Shown here: one piece after another, positions 44,030-55,167 of the stretch | Layout of the letters: every line of letters begins with the position of its first letter | How positions within the stretch are numbered: the stretch's first letter is position 1 | Source: Triticum aestivum | Taxonomy: Eukaryota > Streptophyta > Magnoliopsida > Poales > Poaceae | NCBI RefSeq assembly: GCF_018294505.1 | Contig: NC_057795.1 | Coordinates: 232,170,643-232,234,642 of the forward strand | Length of the DNA: 64,000 nt | Reading direction: 5' to 3' | Notes under the pieces: model-generated | What the model was told of the DNA's origin: nothing | Databases searched by the model: none | The model's input: only the letters and a program-made list of their open reading frames with translations | Translations under genes and position numbers: made by a program

Positions 44030-44985
44030 CTCTCAATAGCTTCAGTCTTGGCTTTATCAACTTCAATCCCCGGTGGAGTAACAACATAGCCAAGAAAAGA
44101 TACTCGATAGGTGCAAAAGGTGCACTTCCCAAGGTTACCAAAAAAATGTGCATCACGTAAAGCAATAAAAACATCACGTAAATGTATGCTATAAATCAGT
44201 ATATCATCAAAATAAACTACCATAAATCGTCCAATGAAAGCACGTAAAACTTCGTTCATTAATCTCATGAAAGTACTAGGTGCATTAGTTAACCCAAAAG
44301 GCATGACTAACCACTCATATAATCCAAACTTAGTTCTAAATGTTGTTTTCCATTCATCCCCCAATTTCATACGAATTTGATGGTATCAACTACGGAAATC
44401 AACTTTGGAAAATATTGTAGAGCCACTCAATTCATCAAGCATATCATCTAGCCTAGGAATAGGATGACGATAATGAATAGTAAGATTATTAATGCCTCTA
44501 CAATCAACACACATACGCGATGTACCATCCTTTTTCGGCACTAGAACAATAGGAACAGCACAAGGACTAAGGGATTCACGTATATAACCTTTGTCAAGAA
44601 CCTCCTGTACTTGATGCATAATCTCCTTCGTCTCCTCTTGATTGGTACGGTATGGTGCATGGTTTGGCAGTGAAGCACCGAGAATTAAGTCAATCGGATG
44701 CTCAATCCCTCGAATAGGCGGTAATCCCAGTGGCACGTCTTGTGGAAAGACATTAGCGAACTCCTGCAAAATGTTAGTGACAACAAGAGGCAAAGGGGAA
44801 GGCACATAATCGAATGAAAATAATGCCTCTTTGCACACAAAAGCATAGCAAACAGATTTGCTGAAATCTAGCTCATCAATATCAGATTTAGTGGCAAATA
44901 AACATGCACTTTTCAATATAATTTCAGAAGCAACACTAGATGGTTTATTATTAGGCTTCATTTGTTGCTCAAAATATTTTGCCAC
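44002..44985 (-). pseudogene. pol: Element 5 reverse transcriptase (one internal stop)
   Basis: The first half (44386-44985) has the landmarks ANVFPQDVPLGLPPIRGIEH, VPIVLVPKKDGTSRMCVDCR and HPIPRLDDMLDEL. A nonsense codon near 44384 follows FSKVDFRS, and the same frame resumes with [20 protein letters not shown] and the intact catalytic box [12 protein letters not shown]. Thumb residues follow ([13 protein letters not shown]). A frameshift near 44015 precedes RNase H. Apart from the stop the domain is conserved. Confidence 0.87.
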
Positions 44986-44989
44986 AATC

Positions 44990-45505
44990 GGATTTTCACT
45001 CTTATTTTTCTCCTATTTTGCTTTATTAGCTTTAGCTCTATTAATATCATCTTTCAAAATGGAATCAGGAGACACAGGAAGCAAAGTAATATGTTTATCC
45101 TTATGAACAAGAGTATACTGATTGTTTCTACCATGGTGTATAGAATTTTTATCAAATTGCCATGGTCTACCAAGTAATAAGGAACATGCTTGCATGGGTA
45201 CCACATCACAATAAACATAATCAGCATATGTAGAGATACTAAAATGCACATGAACATGACACGTTACCTTAACGTTGCCGCTGTTATTGAACCATTGGAT
45301 ATAGTAAGGATGTGGATGTGGTCTTATGGTGAGAGTGAACTTCTCCACCATCTCCATGCTAGCCAAGTTGTTGCAGGTCCTTCCATCAATGATGACGTGA
45401 ATAAAACATTCCTTCGCAACTCCCTTTGTATTGAACAAATTATGCCTCCGATTTTGCTTAGCTTGTGTGACCTGCACACTCAAAACACGTTGAGCAACTA
45501 AACAT
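44990..45505 (-). pseudogene. pol: Element 5 aspartic protease
   Basis: The active-site loop reads IIDGRTCNNLAS, with the Asp kept and the usual second Gly replaced by Arg. The core (DVVPMQACSLLLGRPWQFDK) is well preserved. It is in one open frame with the gag-proximal linker (LSVQVTQAKQNRRH). Polyprotein processing would be its role; the Gly to Arg change probably harms it. Confidence 0.75.
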
Positions 45506-46902
45506 TCATACCCAGTCAGCATCTTCAGGAGCCATGTATTGTGTCTCATGTCCAGAATCATCTCCACCATGTTCTTCATGTGTAATAAGAGCCAAAGTCT
45601 CCTCATCATAGTCACTAGCGGACTCATACCCACCATCCTCAGTAGCAATCATCACACGCTCAGATTTACATTTTCTCGCATAATGACCTCTTCCCTTACA
45701 ACAACGACAAATAATATCACTTGTGTGCCCTGTTGATGCCACGGAAGAAGAAGAGCTCTGCGCAGGCCCGACGGGTGTGCTCTTGGCAGATAGTGGTGGT
45801 TGTGCCTGCTTTCTTGTATCACGGCTGGAGGTGGCACTTGATGGAGGTGCTGGTGCAGTGGCAGTAGAAGATGCATGCTGTGTCCATGATGAAGGTCGAC
45901 CTACAGAAAAGTTAGTTCGCACCAATGCTTGTCGATCCTGCACTTCACGTTCATCTTTACTAGCAAGATGGAATAAACGAGTGATATTATTATACTCCTT
46001 ATACTCTAGAATGGTCTGAATCTCTCTATTTAATCCACCCATAAAACGTGCAAGCATAGCTTCATTCTCCTCAACAATACCACATCTAATAATGCTAGTT
46101 TGTAATTCCTAATAATATTCTTCTACATAATTTTTTCCTTGTCTCAAACGCTACAGCTTTTTAAGCAATTCACATTGATAATATGGTGGAACCCAACGAG
46201 TACGCATATCAGTTTTCAAAGCAGCCCATGTAGCTGGAATAGGATATACTCTACAATTTTCAGACCCCCACACACATGCAAAACTAGTGAAAGCACAAAC
46301 AACAACAGAAACCTGTCTCTCCTAGGGATATTGTAAACATGTAAAATGTTGTTCAGTTTCTAACTCCCAAGTAAGATATATATCAGGAACATATCTACCC
46401 TAAAATGGTGGAATATTCAATTTCAGTTTAGGAATATGGTCATGATCTCGTACCTGACTTGGTGGTGCAGGCCTACCATTGCAAATATATACCTGAGGTC
46501 GACCTGCTGGTGGTGGCGCTGGTGGCTGCACGTAGTTCTGATTTTGATCAACCTCATCCTCGTAGTAGTCCTCCACCTCTGCAGTAGCAGCAGGAGCTAA
46601 AAAAGCATCAACAAAGTAGCAGCGACACCAGAATTTTGTCCTGGCTCAAGAGGAACACGCTGTGCTCGCCCTACTGTATCGCGGGGTGGAGGTGGTTGTG
46701 GGAGACGTTTGAGTACTTCATCAAACTTGGCATCCAACTTGGTGTCAATTGTCTTCTCAATGTCATCCATCTTCTCCATTGCCTTTCCAAAGCTGGCCAT
46801 CACTTTTTCCACCTGTTGACCCAACATTTGATGAAACTTATCATGAAGCTCCTTGTTCGTCATGTTCTCCCAATCAATCTCGTCGGCTTGTGGTCCTGCC
46901 AT
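45506..46902 (-). pseudogene. gag: Element 5 gag (broken)
   Basis: The ATG at 46902 opens MAGPQADEIDWENMTNKELH and a Pro-rich hinge. The capsid region (about 46060-46450) is legible across several stops, with the landmarks LTWELETEQHF, YYQCELLKKL and LARFMGGLNREIQTILEYKE. The zinc knuckle at about 45660-45700 is the standard CX2CX4HX4C form (CRCCKGRGHYARKC). It would package the element RNA. At least three nonsense codons lie in the capsid part, and the zinc knuckle half (45506-46057) is open. Confidence 0.82.
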
Positions 46903-47745
46903 AGTTAGCCGTGATTGAAACAGACAAGAATCTCAAATTCTTACCAGTTCTTACCTAGCAGCAGGTGGTGATCGGCAATCGTTGTAGTTAAAACTCTAAA
47001 AGCTTGGATAGAGTGATTACCAGGGAGAGTCAAACGCATGATGTAGATGCGTGTGGAGCTGGGAAGGCTTATAATATGGTAGCAAAAGGGCCGGCAATAA
47101 TTAATTCAGAGATGCAAAGTTGAATAAACGTTCAACAACGGTATTGTGCTGGTCCTAGGCTAGACCGTTCTAGAGATGCAAGCCTAGAACACTAACAAAA
47201 TCACGGCGTGGCACGTAAACAAGGGAGGAGCACACTATGAATTTTTTTCACTTTTTTTGCTCCGCAACAATTTTTTTCGAAAAAGTCTATAAATGGTCTA
47301 AAAACTGCCTAGCCAGAATTTTCCACACTTGGTCACAACTCGGAGTATGGAGTGATCTAGAAATCTAAAATAGAGTAACAAACACTGGACTCAGACTAGG
47401 ACTCGTCGCAGAGATGAATCTGGTGGAACTCGGACTGCTGGCGAAGATGAATCTGGTGGAACTCGGACTGGTGGTGGATATATGTTGCAGGTGGACTTAG
47501 ATTGGCGTAATGGCGGCGGATACGTGGTGGCGTATATGGACTCGGATTGGTGGCGAATATGTGGTGGTGTTATATGGCAGCGGCGATGATGTTGGTGCGG
47601 TGGTGGTATATGGCAGCGGCGATGATGATGATGCGGTGGTGATATATGGCCACGATGATGATGATGATGATGATGACAATGCGGTGGTGATATATGGCAG
47701 TGGCGATGATGATGGTGCGGCGGCGCGTGACAACTTATGACCAGA
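46903..47745 (-). other. Element 5 leader with minisatellites
   Basis: This is untranslated leader between gag and element 4. It contains a repeated agatgaatctggtggaact unit (47411-47470, two copies). It also has a minisatellite of about 36-40 bp built on ggtggtgatatatggc plus GAT triplets (about 47565-47730, four copies, with an expanded GAT run at 47650-47672). Confidence 0.7.
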
Positions 47746-48858
47746 TGTTGATGGAAACGACACCTATGGGATCACTGGAACCCCTACTACGGTCGGCGGG
47801 GGCAAGGTTGTGGAAAGAGCGGGTCTAGGAGCCAGCACAAAGATCGTATACCCAGGTTCGGGCCGCGAGGATGCGTAATACCCTAGTCCTGCTTTAGTAT
47901 ATATTTGAGTGTTCTTGAGCTAGATACAGCATGTGTGTAGTCCAAAAGAGCTGAATCCCTCTCTCGTATGCCTCGGGCCTCCTTTTATAGGAAAAAGGGG
48001 TCACCACAGTGGCACACGGGAGGTGGAAAGATATACAGTTTACAAGCTTATCGCCTGTCATTACGGGACAAAACGCATTCAATGCGCTCCTTAGGTGTCC
48101 CCTTGCTTCGACACGCGTCCAGGCCAACGAGGCGTGCAGTGACATGTAGGCTGGCAGGCTGCCGAGCTGGTGCGGTGGCAGTGTCTTCACGAAGATCTGC
48201 ATGCCACCACGCATGTGCTTGCTAAGTTGGTCTAGAGGCCGCACGTTGCTATGCAGGTGCTCGCCTAGCTGGCTGGGCTGGCAGCTGCATGGGGAGCAGC
48301 GGTGGAGTCTTGGCAGATGTGGGCCTGGCCGCGGCCTCGCTGATGCCCTCGGGAAGGGTCTTGCCAGGGTCCCAGCAAGGGTCTTTCCGTGACATCTTGG
48401 TCGTCCCTGGCAAGGATCTTGCTGGAGGTCTCGTGGATTTCCTCGGAAAGGATCTTGCCGAGGATCGTCGTCTTCTGGTCCTTATTTGATCTTGTGTCTT
48501 TATGATCTTTACAAAGATCTGCATGCCATCATGGAGGTGCCTCCCGAGCCTTGGTCCCAATGTGGTTGATGGTGTTGGAAACCTTGGGCTCAAGGGTGGC
48601 GCGCTCTGCTCGCGTTGGGCAAGTTGCCTCGGCAAGGCTCTTGCCAGAGCTGCGGGGGCCGCGCCCGACAAGGGTCTTGCCAGGGGAGTCCACCTCACCC
48701 TCTTGCCCTTTGCTTGTCTGGTCTTGGTGTTGCTCTGATTGTCTTGTGCCTTTGGCTTCCCTCCTCTACCCTGCTAAGTGTGGCCGCGGACGCGGCTCAG
48801 ACTGCCCGTGCACAAGTAAAGGGGTACGAAAGGGAGCCCCTAATTTTGTTCACCGACA
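47746..48858 (-). repeat. Element 4 LTR, left copy (sense 3' LTR)
   Basis: It is 1113 bp. It carries decayed copies of a GGCAAG-nnn-CTTGCC dyad between about 48350 and 48690. Confidence 0.9.
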
Positions 48859-49100
48859 GGAGCCCCCGGGCCTGGGCTACACATAAGCGTGACGCGTTGT
48901 TGGGCTAGGCCCAGAACGGTGCGCGGGCAGGCAGGCGGATTTTCACCGTGGTAACTTCTTCGTCCGCTGCGCTTCCCCACGACCCGCATTGAATGCGTGA
49001 CATGGAGGGTCGTGCGTGACGTGGGGGTCATGCGTGGGGCGCCTGCTGCACCCATGCGTCATATCGCAGTGAATGGTAAAGAGGCGGCTTGCGCCTTCCC

Positions 49101-49108
49101 CATAAAAA
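49101..49108 (+). promoter_or_regulatory. TATA-like box of the element 4 antisense gene
   Basis: cataaaaa lies about 155 bp before the ATG at 49260 and about 240 bp inside the LTR edge. The upstream 48859-49100 holds no gene. Confidence 0.4.
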
Positions 49109-49259
49109 GGAATAGCCGCAGGCGCGCAGCTCATTTACCCTCTGCACCTTCTCCAATCTTGGAACCGCCGCCCTATCTTGTTCCTCCTCAAGCTCTTGCT
49201 TTTTCTCGTCGCCGCTGTGCCCCCCATTGCTCTTGATCCTTCGCCTCCTTCCAGCTGCC

Positions 49260-52200
49260 ATGGCACCCAAAACCAGCAGGGGTAAGGGAGCGGCCAAGGA
49301 TGCCGGGGAGAGGGAGGCGCTGAAGAGCGAGGCAGTGGGGCGGCAGACACAGCTCGCCTACTTCCCATCGACGATCGATGTGATCCACCTCAAGAACTTC
49401 TTCATGCCCCTGTGGGGGAGGAAGATGACGGGGCACCCTGCCACGCGCGTCATCCCAGCCGATTGCGCCAAGCCCTGCCCAAATCGGTACCCCTTTTTTG
49501 TCGATTTCTTCTCCTGTGGGCTCTGCCCCCTTTCTCTGACTTCTTCAACGATGTCATGCACACCTATGGCTTCCATCTTTTGGAGCTCATGCCGAACGCC
49601 ATGGCGTGCATGGCTCTCCTTTCCCACCTTTGTGAGGGCTTTGACAGGGTGCTCCCCAGCGGCGCTCTTCTGCCACTACTTCTCCCCTCGCATCCAACCA
49701 GTGGGCGCCATCTCTGGAAGCAACTCCTGGATCCCGAGGTCCCAGGAGAAAGGCACGTACCCGGAGGGTGACCAGAAGGAGAGGTGGGAGGAGTGGCGGG
49801 GCCGGTGGCGCTGGATCAAGGAGAAGAACCCGCTGGAGTTCTATCGGGTTCGTCAGAGCCCGCCAACCTGCCGCAGGGACTGGAGCGACCTCAACGCCAA
49901 TGACGACAAGCTTTCGATTGCCATCACCAGGATCCATCGCCTCACCATGACCGGGCTCACCCTTGAGATGACTGGAGCGGACTTCATCGTTGCCGAATCG
50001 CCCCGCTACACAACAAGGGGAGGCCGGCTTGGGACTTCAGGAATGCCGCCGATGTCATGAGGTTCCGCCCTGGCCTGAAACACAATTTTACGGTGATGGG
50101 GCATGCCTATTTCTGCCAAAGGCTCTTTCAGCTCGACGTGTACAGTGACGACAGGGTGGAGAGGATCGGCAGGGCCACGAAGGCCGGCAAAGCCATCAAG
50201 GGGCCCCTGTTTGGGTTGCCGGCGGGAGTGGTCCCGCTAAGCAACAACTCTTGCCAGTCCGCCATTACTACCATGATGCCAGACTTCAACGTGCACGGCC
50301 TCAACCCGTCCTGGGCCGAGCCCCCGGCGCGCGAAGTGCAGGAGTTATTCGACAACTTGTCGAAGGGATATGACCACGATGAGCCACTTCTCATCAAGGA
50401 CACCACCAAGGCGGAGCTGGACTACACCGCCGCTAGGGTGGCGGAGGTGGAGCTCGCCAGGGAGGCCGGCAGCGCTTGCAGCATGGAGGACGAGGCCGAC
50501 GCAGCCGCGGAGGAGAGGGAGCTCGCCCAGTGGGCGGGGTCTGCTAGAGAGGCTAGCGGTGTCAACACCGAGGCCCCTCTTGTTGAGGACGTGGTCGAGG
50601 AGTCGACCGAGGAAGAGGCCAAGGCTGACAACCCTCCGACCACGGGAAAAGGACGTGTCCTGCAACGGGCCAGCTCTGGCGAGCCGGTCCGGCCCGGAAG
50701 GACTGAACCATGGCAAGAGGTCCAGGGGGAGTCTGTGCGCCTGACGAGGGCCGCAGTAGCGAAGAAGGTGGTGAAGGCCGCGATGGCGAAGAGGAAAGCG
50801 ACTGCCTCTTCTTTGTCCAAGAATTTCCGGACTCCATCCCCTTCCCCTCCTCCCGCAGATGTCAACACGGAGATCGTCTTCCACTTTGGGTCTCTCAGCC
50901 CAAGTAGGAAAAGGAAGGCAGCGGAAGAGGAGGTGGAGGATGAGTAAGTATCTTGCCCTTCGTCATCTCCGTCCCTTCAGACTGCGCTACTTTTCTTGAC
51001 TTGTTTTCATCGTTACAGGGACAGGGAGACGCTGGCCTAGAGGGTGGCGAAAAGGGCGAGGGCCTCGTCGGGCGACCAGCCGCCGGCGGGTGCTTCACAC
51101 ACGCCAGTGGTGGATATCAGCCCAGACAGCAGCCCCCGGCGCCACCCCCGTCTCAGCCCCCAGCGTGCGTTCACCACTGACTCCTCATCAATGTGTGTTG
51201 GAGTACGATCCCTTTGCACTAACCTTGCCGTGGCTGCAGGAGGAGGACGACAGTAGGAGGAGCCCCGAGGGCCACCCCCAACACGCCGACCCCATCAACC
51301 ATGCCGCCCCGAGGGGCGTCCCTGGCAAGGGCGCCAAGCACCGAGCCCATGCGCACGGAGGAGGAGGAGGAAGTGAACTTGGGCGCTGGTGACTTCGTCC
51401 CGGCAACGGATGTTGGCGGGGAGGGGGCCGCTTCTTCCCAGCCCGGCACGGGTAAGTTATTCGCTTTCTGTCCTAGTTCTTTCTTCTTCTTCTTCTTGAG
51501 TTTTGATCTTGGCTCCGTCTCAATCTCCTTCTTGGTATCTAGATCCTTCCTCGGCAGACCGGGAGGATATTGACATCGTCATCAAGGAGGTCACCAGGGA
51601 CGCTGAGGCCGAGGCTGACAAGATCGCCGCCGAGGAGGCCGCCAAGACCGATGTTGAGGATGCCACAAAGGGGCCTACCGGAGGGACCGGCAAGGCTGCC
51701 GCCGAGGAGGCCGGCAAGGCTGCTGCCGAGGTGGGGGTGCTCAACGATCGACCCTCCTCCTCCGCCGCCTCTGGCTCGGGCAGGTACTTGAAGGTGGGCG
51801 ACGACCTGTTCGTCCACCTCCCAGGGACGGCGAGCACTAGGGCGCCGGCCAAGGGGGAGGCGTTTGACGACGAGGCGCTTGCCGCCGCCGGGCTCCAGGT
51901 TGTTGACGAACCGAGCGCAGGTGGTGACGGTTCTCAAGAGGAGCGGCTCCTTCGAGGCATGAGCGCCGACTTCTAGAAGCTCCAGGCACTTCGCCATGCC
52001 CGCCTGGACAACGCGAAATCCAGGATGGCGGTGGTGGACAAGGCGGAGGCGGACCTCGAGGAGCACATTACTGAGGCGGATGCCTGGTTCTGCCAGGCCC
52101 ACGAAGAGCTGAAGGCCGCTCAAAATCTGTTGGCCGAGCGTAAGCAAAAGCTCATCTTGAAGCATGCCGACGTCGAGAAGGCCCAGGAGGGGGCGAGGGA

Positions 52201-53095
52201 ATAGGCCCCCAGGGACGAGGCCGCCCGGCTCTAGCACCAAGCCGAGATGAACTCCGAGGAGGAGGACCTTGTCGCTCGTCAGGAGGCGCTCGCCGCCACA
52301 CTCCATGGCAAGGATGAGGAGGTCAAGAGGCTCATCGCACAGCAGACCCATGAGCTAAAGGAGAGGCACAAGGAGGCACTTGATGCTCAAGCCCTGGTCC
52401 ACGATGACAAGGTGAAGGAGCAGGAGGTGGAGCGGGATGGCCTGAAGAACAAGGCCCTGGAGCTGGCAAAGGAGGACACAGTCAACAGTGCCTTGACGGA
52501 GGCGCAGACCGCAGTCCTTAACAAGGCCGAGCTACTCTCCCAAGCCAACGACTCCATCAAAGACCTGAAGTTGAAGCTGGAGGGCCTTGAGGGGACGCTT
52601 TAGGAGGTCAGGGCCCGGGAGGAGACCCTGACCAAGAATCTGGAGAAGGAGAGGCAACTACGGAGGAATGACGTCGCCAACCACGAGGATTATGTGAAGG
52701 GCGAAAACCTCTAGATTAGCTGCCTCGCCGACGTCGCCGACAGGATCACCACGAAGCTGGCTGCCATGGGGATGCCGAAGGTGAGGTACGCCCCGGAGCC
52801 GAACGTGAGCCCCAACGCCAAGCTGACCCTTTTCTTTTAGGGTGTTCTTGGAGCCTTGGAGCAGTTTCGCTCTAACAGAGCAAGATCTCTGGCCAATGAG
52901 GCCCGACAGCTTTGCTGGGGTGCTCTGACAAAGGTCCTCATGAAGGTGGCGTACTGGAACCCCAACCTTGAATTCGACACCGTGCTGGAGAGCTTGCCAG
53001 AGGATGCAGACCTCGCGACGCTTGCGGAGCATATCGAGTTCATCATCAGCCGCGTCGACGGAATTCAGAGGGTAGAAGGCCAGCACCGGGACTAG
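49260..53095 (+). pseudogene. Element 4 antisense spliced gene (same family as in elements 1 and 3)
   Basis: The ATG at 49260 opens MAPKTSRGKGAAKDAGEREA. The conserved domain reads NRYPFFVDFFSCGLCP, then in a shifted frame FSDFFNDVMHTYGFHLLELM. It returns to the first frame at about 49660 (SWIPRSQEKGTYPEGDQKER). After another shift near 50000 one frame runs to 50943 (NFTVMGHAYFCQRLFQLDVY). Introns with good borders are about 50944-51018, 51165-51239, 51452-51542 and 52781-52840. The exon from 51543 encodes an Ala/Glu/Lys-rich coiled coil of some 400 residues with four or five stops. The last exon (52841-53095) has ARQLCWGALTKVLMKVAYWN and LPEDADLATLAEHIEFII. Function is unknown; this copy is broken. 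Confidence 0.72.
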
Positions 53096-53734
53096 GCACC
53101 TCGTTTCTCATCGCCGCTGCAGGTTCACGACCAAGACAATTTTTATCTTTAGTTAGAACCGCAACAACAATTGATGTAATATAACTCTGCAGTACTTTGA
53201 AATGATGCATGTTATTTTCTAGTTTGATCTCTCTTTGTATGTCCACCCTATGTTAATTGGGTAGGCTCGCTAGCGCGTAAACCCAAGCCGCGGCTCCTCG
53301 AGGACAGATCCCCAATAGCCTGCCGGGTGTGCTTGCTGCCAGGTTAACCACCTTACTATTGTCAGCGCGGCCGCTCGAACTGTCGAGCGGACTCGATGCA
53401 GAATGAGAGCCTTTCCAATAGCGGAAGACCACCCTGCCATTCTCGACGCAGCCACTCAAACTGATGTGCGGACTCAAAACAGAACAAGGGTGTTGCCAAT
53501 AGTGGAAGGGCCCCATTGCGTGTAGGTTTCTCATACGGAGGGAAAGATCTCCAAGGAGAATAATCTTATATAAAAAGAATTGCTCAAAGTTTTGTGTGAC
53601 TTAGCTTTTTGGTCGCTGCGCGAGCGTTCATTGCATCCGCAAATGATGCCGCTCGTTCGGTCGCCTTCTTCCTTGGAGACCATGGCGATGAAGAACTGCT
53701 AAACTAACTGCTAGGATGGATTTTCACAGCTGCG
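53096..53734. other. Element 4 leader / 3' flank of the antisense gene
   Basis: No gene is visible. Two imperfect tandem copies of about 85 bp (53347-53430 and 53431-53516) share accaccct, ctcgaactg/ctcaaactg, gcggactc and ccaatag(c/t)ggaag. The first 150 bp is AT-rich and probably holds the antisense transcript's 3' end. Confidence 0.55.
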
Positions 53735-53752
53735 CCCCCACCTGACGCGCCA
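53735..53752 (-). other. Element 4 primer-binding site
   Basis: The minus strand reads TGGCGCGTCAGGTGGGGG four bases after the LTR, close to the element 2 site. Confidence 0.6.
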
Positions 53753-53756
53753 AAGA

Positions 53757-54921
53757 TGTCGGTGGAAACGACACCTATGGGATCACTGGAACCCCTACTA
53801 CAGTCGGCGGGCACGAGGTTGTGGAAAGAGCGGGTCTAGGAGCCAGCACAAAGATCGTTTACCCAGGTTCGGGCCGCGAGGATGCGTAATACCCTAGTCC
53901 TGCTTTAGTGTATATTTGAGTGTTCTAGAGCTAGCTACGGCGTGTGCGTAGTCCAAAAGAGCTGAATCCCTCTCCCATATGCCTCGGGCCTCCTTTTATA
54001 GGAAAAAGGGGTCGCCACAGAGGCACACGGGAGGTGGAAAGCTATAAAGTGTACAAGCTTATCTCCTGTCATTACAGGACAAAACGCATTCAATGCGCTC
54101 CTTAGGTGTCCCCTTGCTTTATTGGGGACGGTAACGAGGCCCGTCCCGTCCATCACCGCCTTGCCTTGCTTTGACACGCATCCCGGCCAACGAGGTGTCT
54201 AGCACCATGTAGGCAGGCAGGCTGCTGAGCTCATGCGGTGGTAGTGACTTCACGAAGATCTGCATGCCACCACGCAGGTGCTTGCTGAGTTGGTCTAGAG
54301 GCTGCAGGTTGCCACGCAGGTGCTCGCCTAGCTGGCTGGGCTGGCAGCTGCATGGGGAGCGGCGGCAGAGTCTTGGCAGATGTGGGCCTGGCCGCGGCCT
54401 CCCTGATGTCCTCGGCAAGGGTCTTGCCGGGTTCCCGGCAAGGATCTTGCTTTGACATCACGATCGTCCCCGGCAAGGATCTTGCCGAAGGTCTCGTGGA
54501 TTTCCTCAGCAAGGATCTTGCCGAGGATCGTCATCTTCTGGTCCTTATCTGATCTTGTGTGTTTATGATCTTTATGAAGATCTTCATGCCATCATGGAGG
54601 TGCCTCCCGAGCCTTGGTCCCAATGTGGTTGATGGTGTTGGAAACCTTGGGCTCAAGGGTGGCGCACTCTGTTGGCGTTGGGCAAGTTGCCCCGGCAAGG
54701 CTCTTGCCGGGGCTGCAGGGGCCGCGCTCGGCAAGGGTCTAGCTGGGGCAGTCCACCTCTCCCACTTTCCCTTTGCATCTTTGGTCTTGGTGTTGCTCTC
54801 ATTGTCTTGTGCCTTTGGCTTCCCTCCTCTGCCCTGCTAAGTGTGGCCGCGGGCACGGCTCTGACTGCCCATGCACAAGTAAAGGGGTACGAAAGGGAGC
54901 CCCTACTTTTGTACACCGACA
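53757..54921 (-). repeat. Element 4 LTR, right copy (sense 5' LTR)
   Basis: It is 1165 bp, longer than the left copy mainly by an extra segment near 54115-54170. At least six copies of the CGGCAAGG-n-TCTTGCCG dyad lie at 54413-54430, 54435-54450, 54470-54487, 54506-54525, 54691-54711 and 54727-54742. Confidence 0.9.
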
Positions 54922-55153
54922 CCAGAACTCGAAACTCTAAAAGACTAGTCGCTAAGACCAGCAACTTGACACGACGATGCAACCGCAAATTCAACAAAGC
55001 AAAATACTGAAAAGACTATGCAAAGGCTCAGACTAGTTCGGATATGAAGAACTAACCCTAAATTTTTTTGTTGCTTTTTCTTGGACTGTAGGTATGAAAA
55101 ACAGACTCGATCTAAACTATAAAAATCTAGAAAATCTCCCCGAGCAACCTGGA

Positions 55154-55165
55154 GCTCTGATACCA
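55154..55165 (-). other. Element 5 primer-binding site (initiator Met)
   Basis: The minus strand reads TGGTATCAGAGC two bases after the LTR, the standard plant initiator-Met site. The stretch 54922-55153 is leader without genes. Confidence 0.9.
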
Positions 55166-55167
55166 CT

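Larger units (their letters stand above)
47746..54921 (-). mobile_element. Element 4: LTR retrotransposon carrying only an antisense gene
   Basis: LTRs at 47746-48858 and 53757-54921 run TGT(T/C)G ... CACCGACA. The TSD is a perfect ccaga (47741-47745 and 54922-54926). The primer-binding site beside the right LTR makes sense minus. The whole interior (48859-53756) is taken up by a plus-strand spliced gene (49260-53095) and short flanks. No gag or pol signature exists on the minus strand. The primer-binding site and LTR style link it to the Tat group and to element 2. It could move only with proteins from another element. Confidence 0.9.

Noticed and set aside
47497..47763. Ser/Thr/Pro-rich minus frame and Asp/Val-rich plus frame over the minisatellite
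   Set aside because: Both are translations of the tandem repeat and cross the element 4 border.
51539..52351. 270-codon open frame on the minus strand in element 4
   Set aside because: It is the reverse of the Ala/Glu/Lys-rich coiled-coil coding sequence, a known way to get long shadow frames. No gag or pol motif is present.
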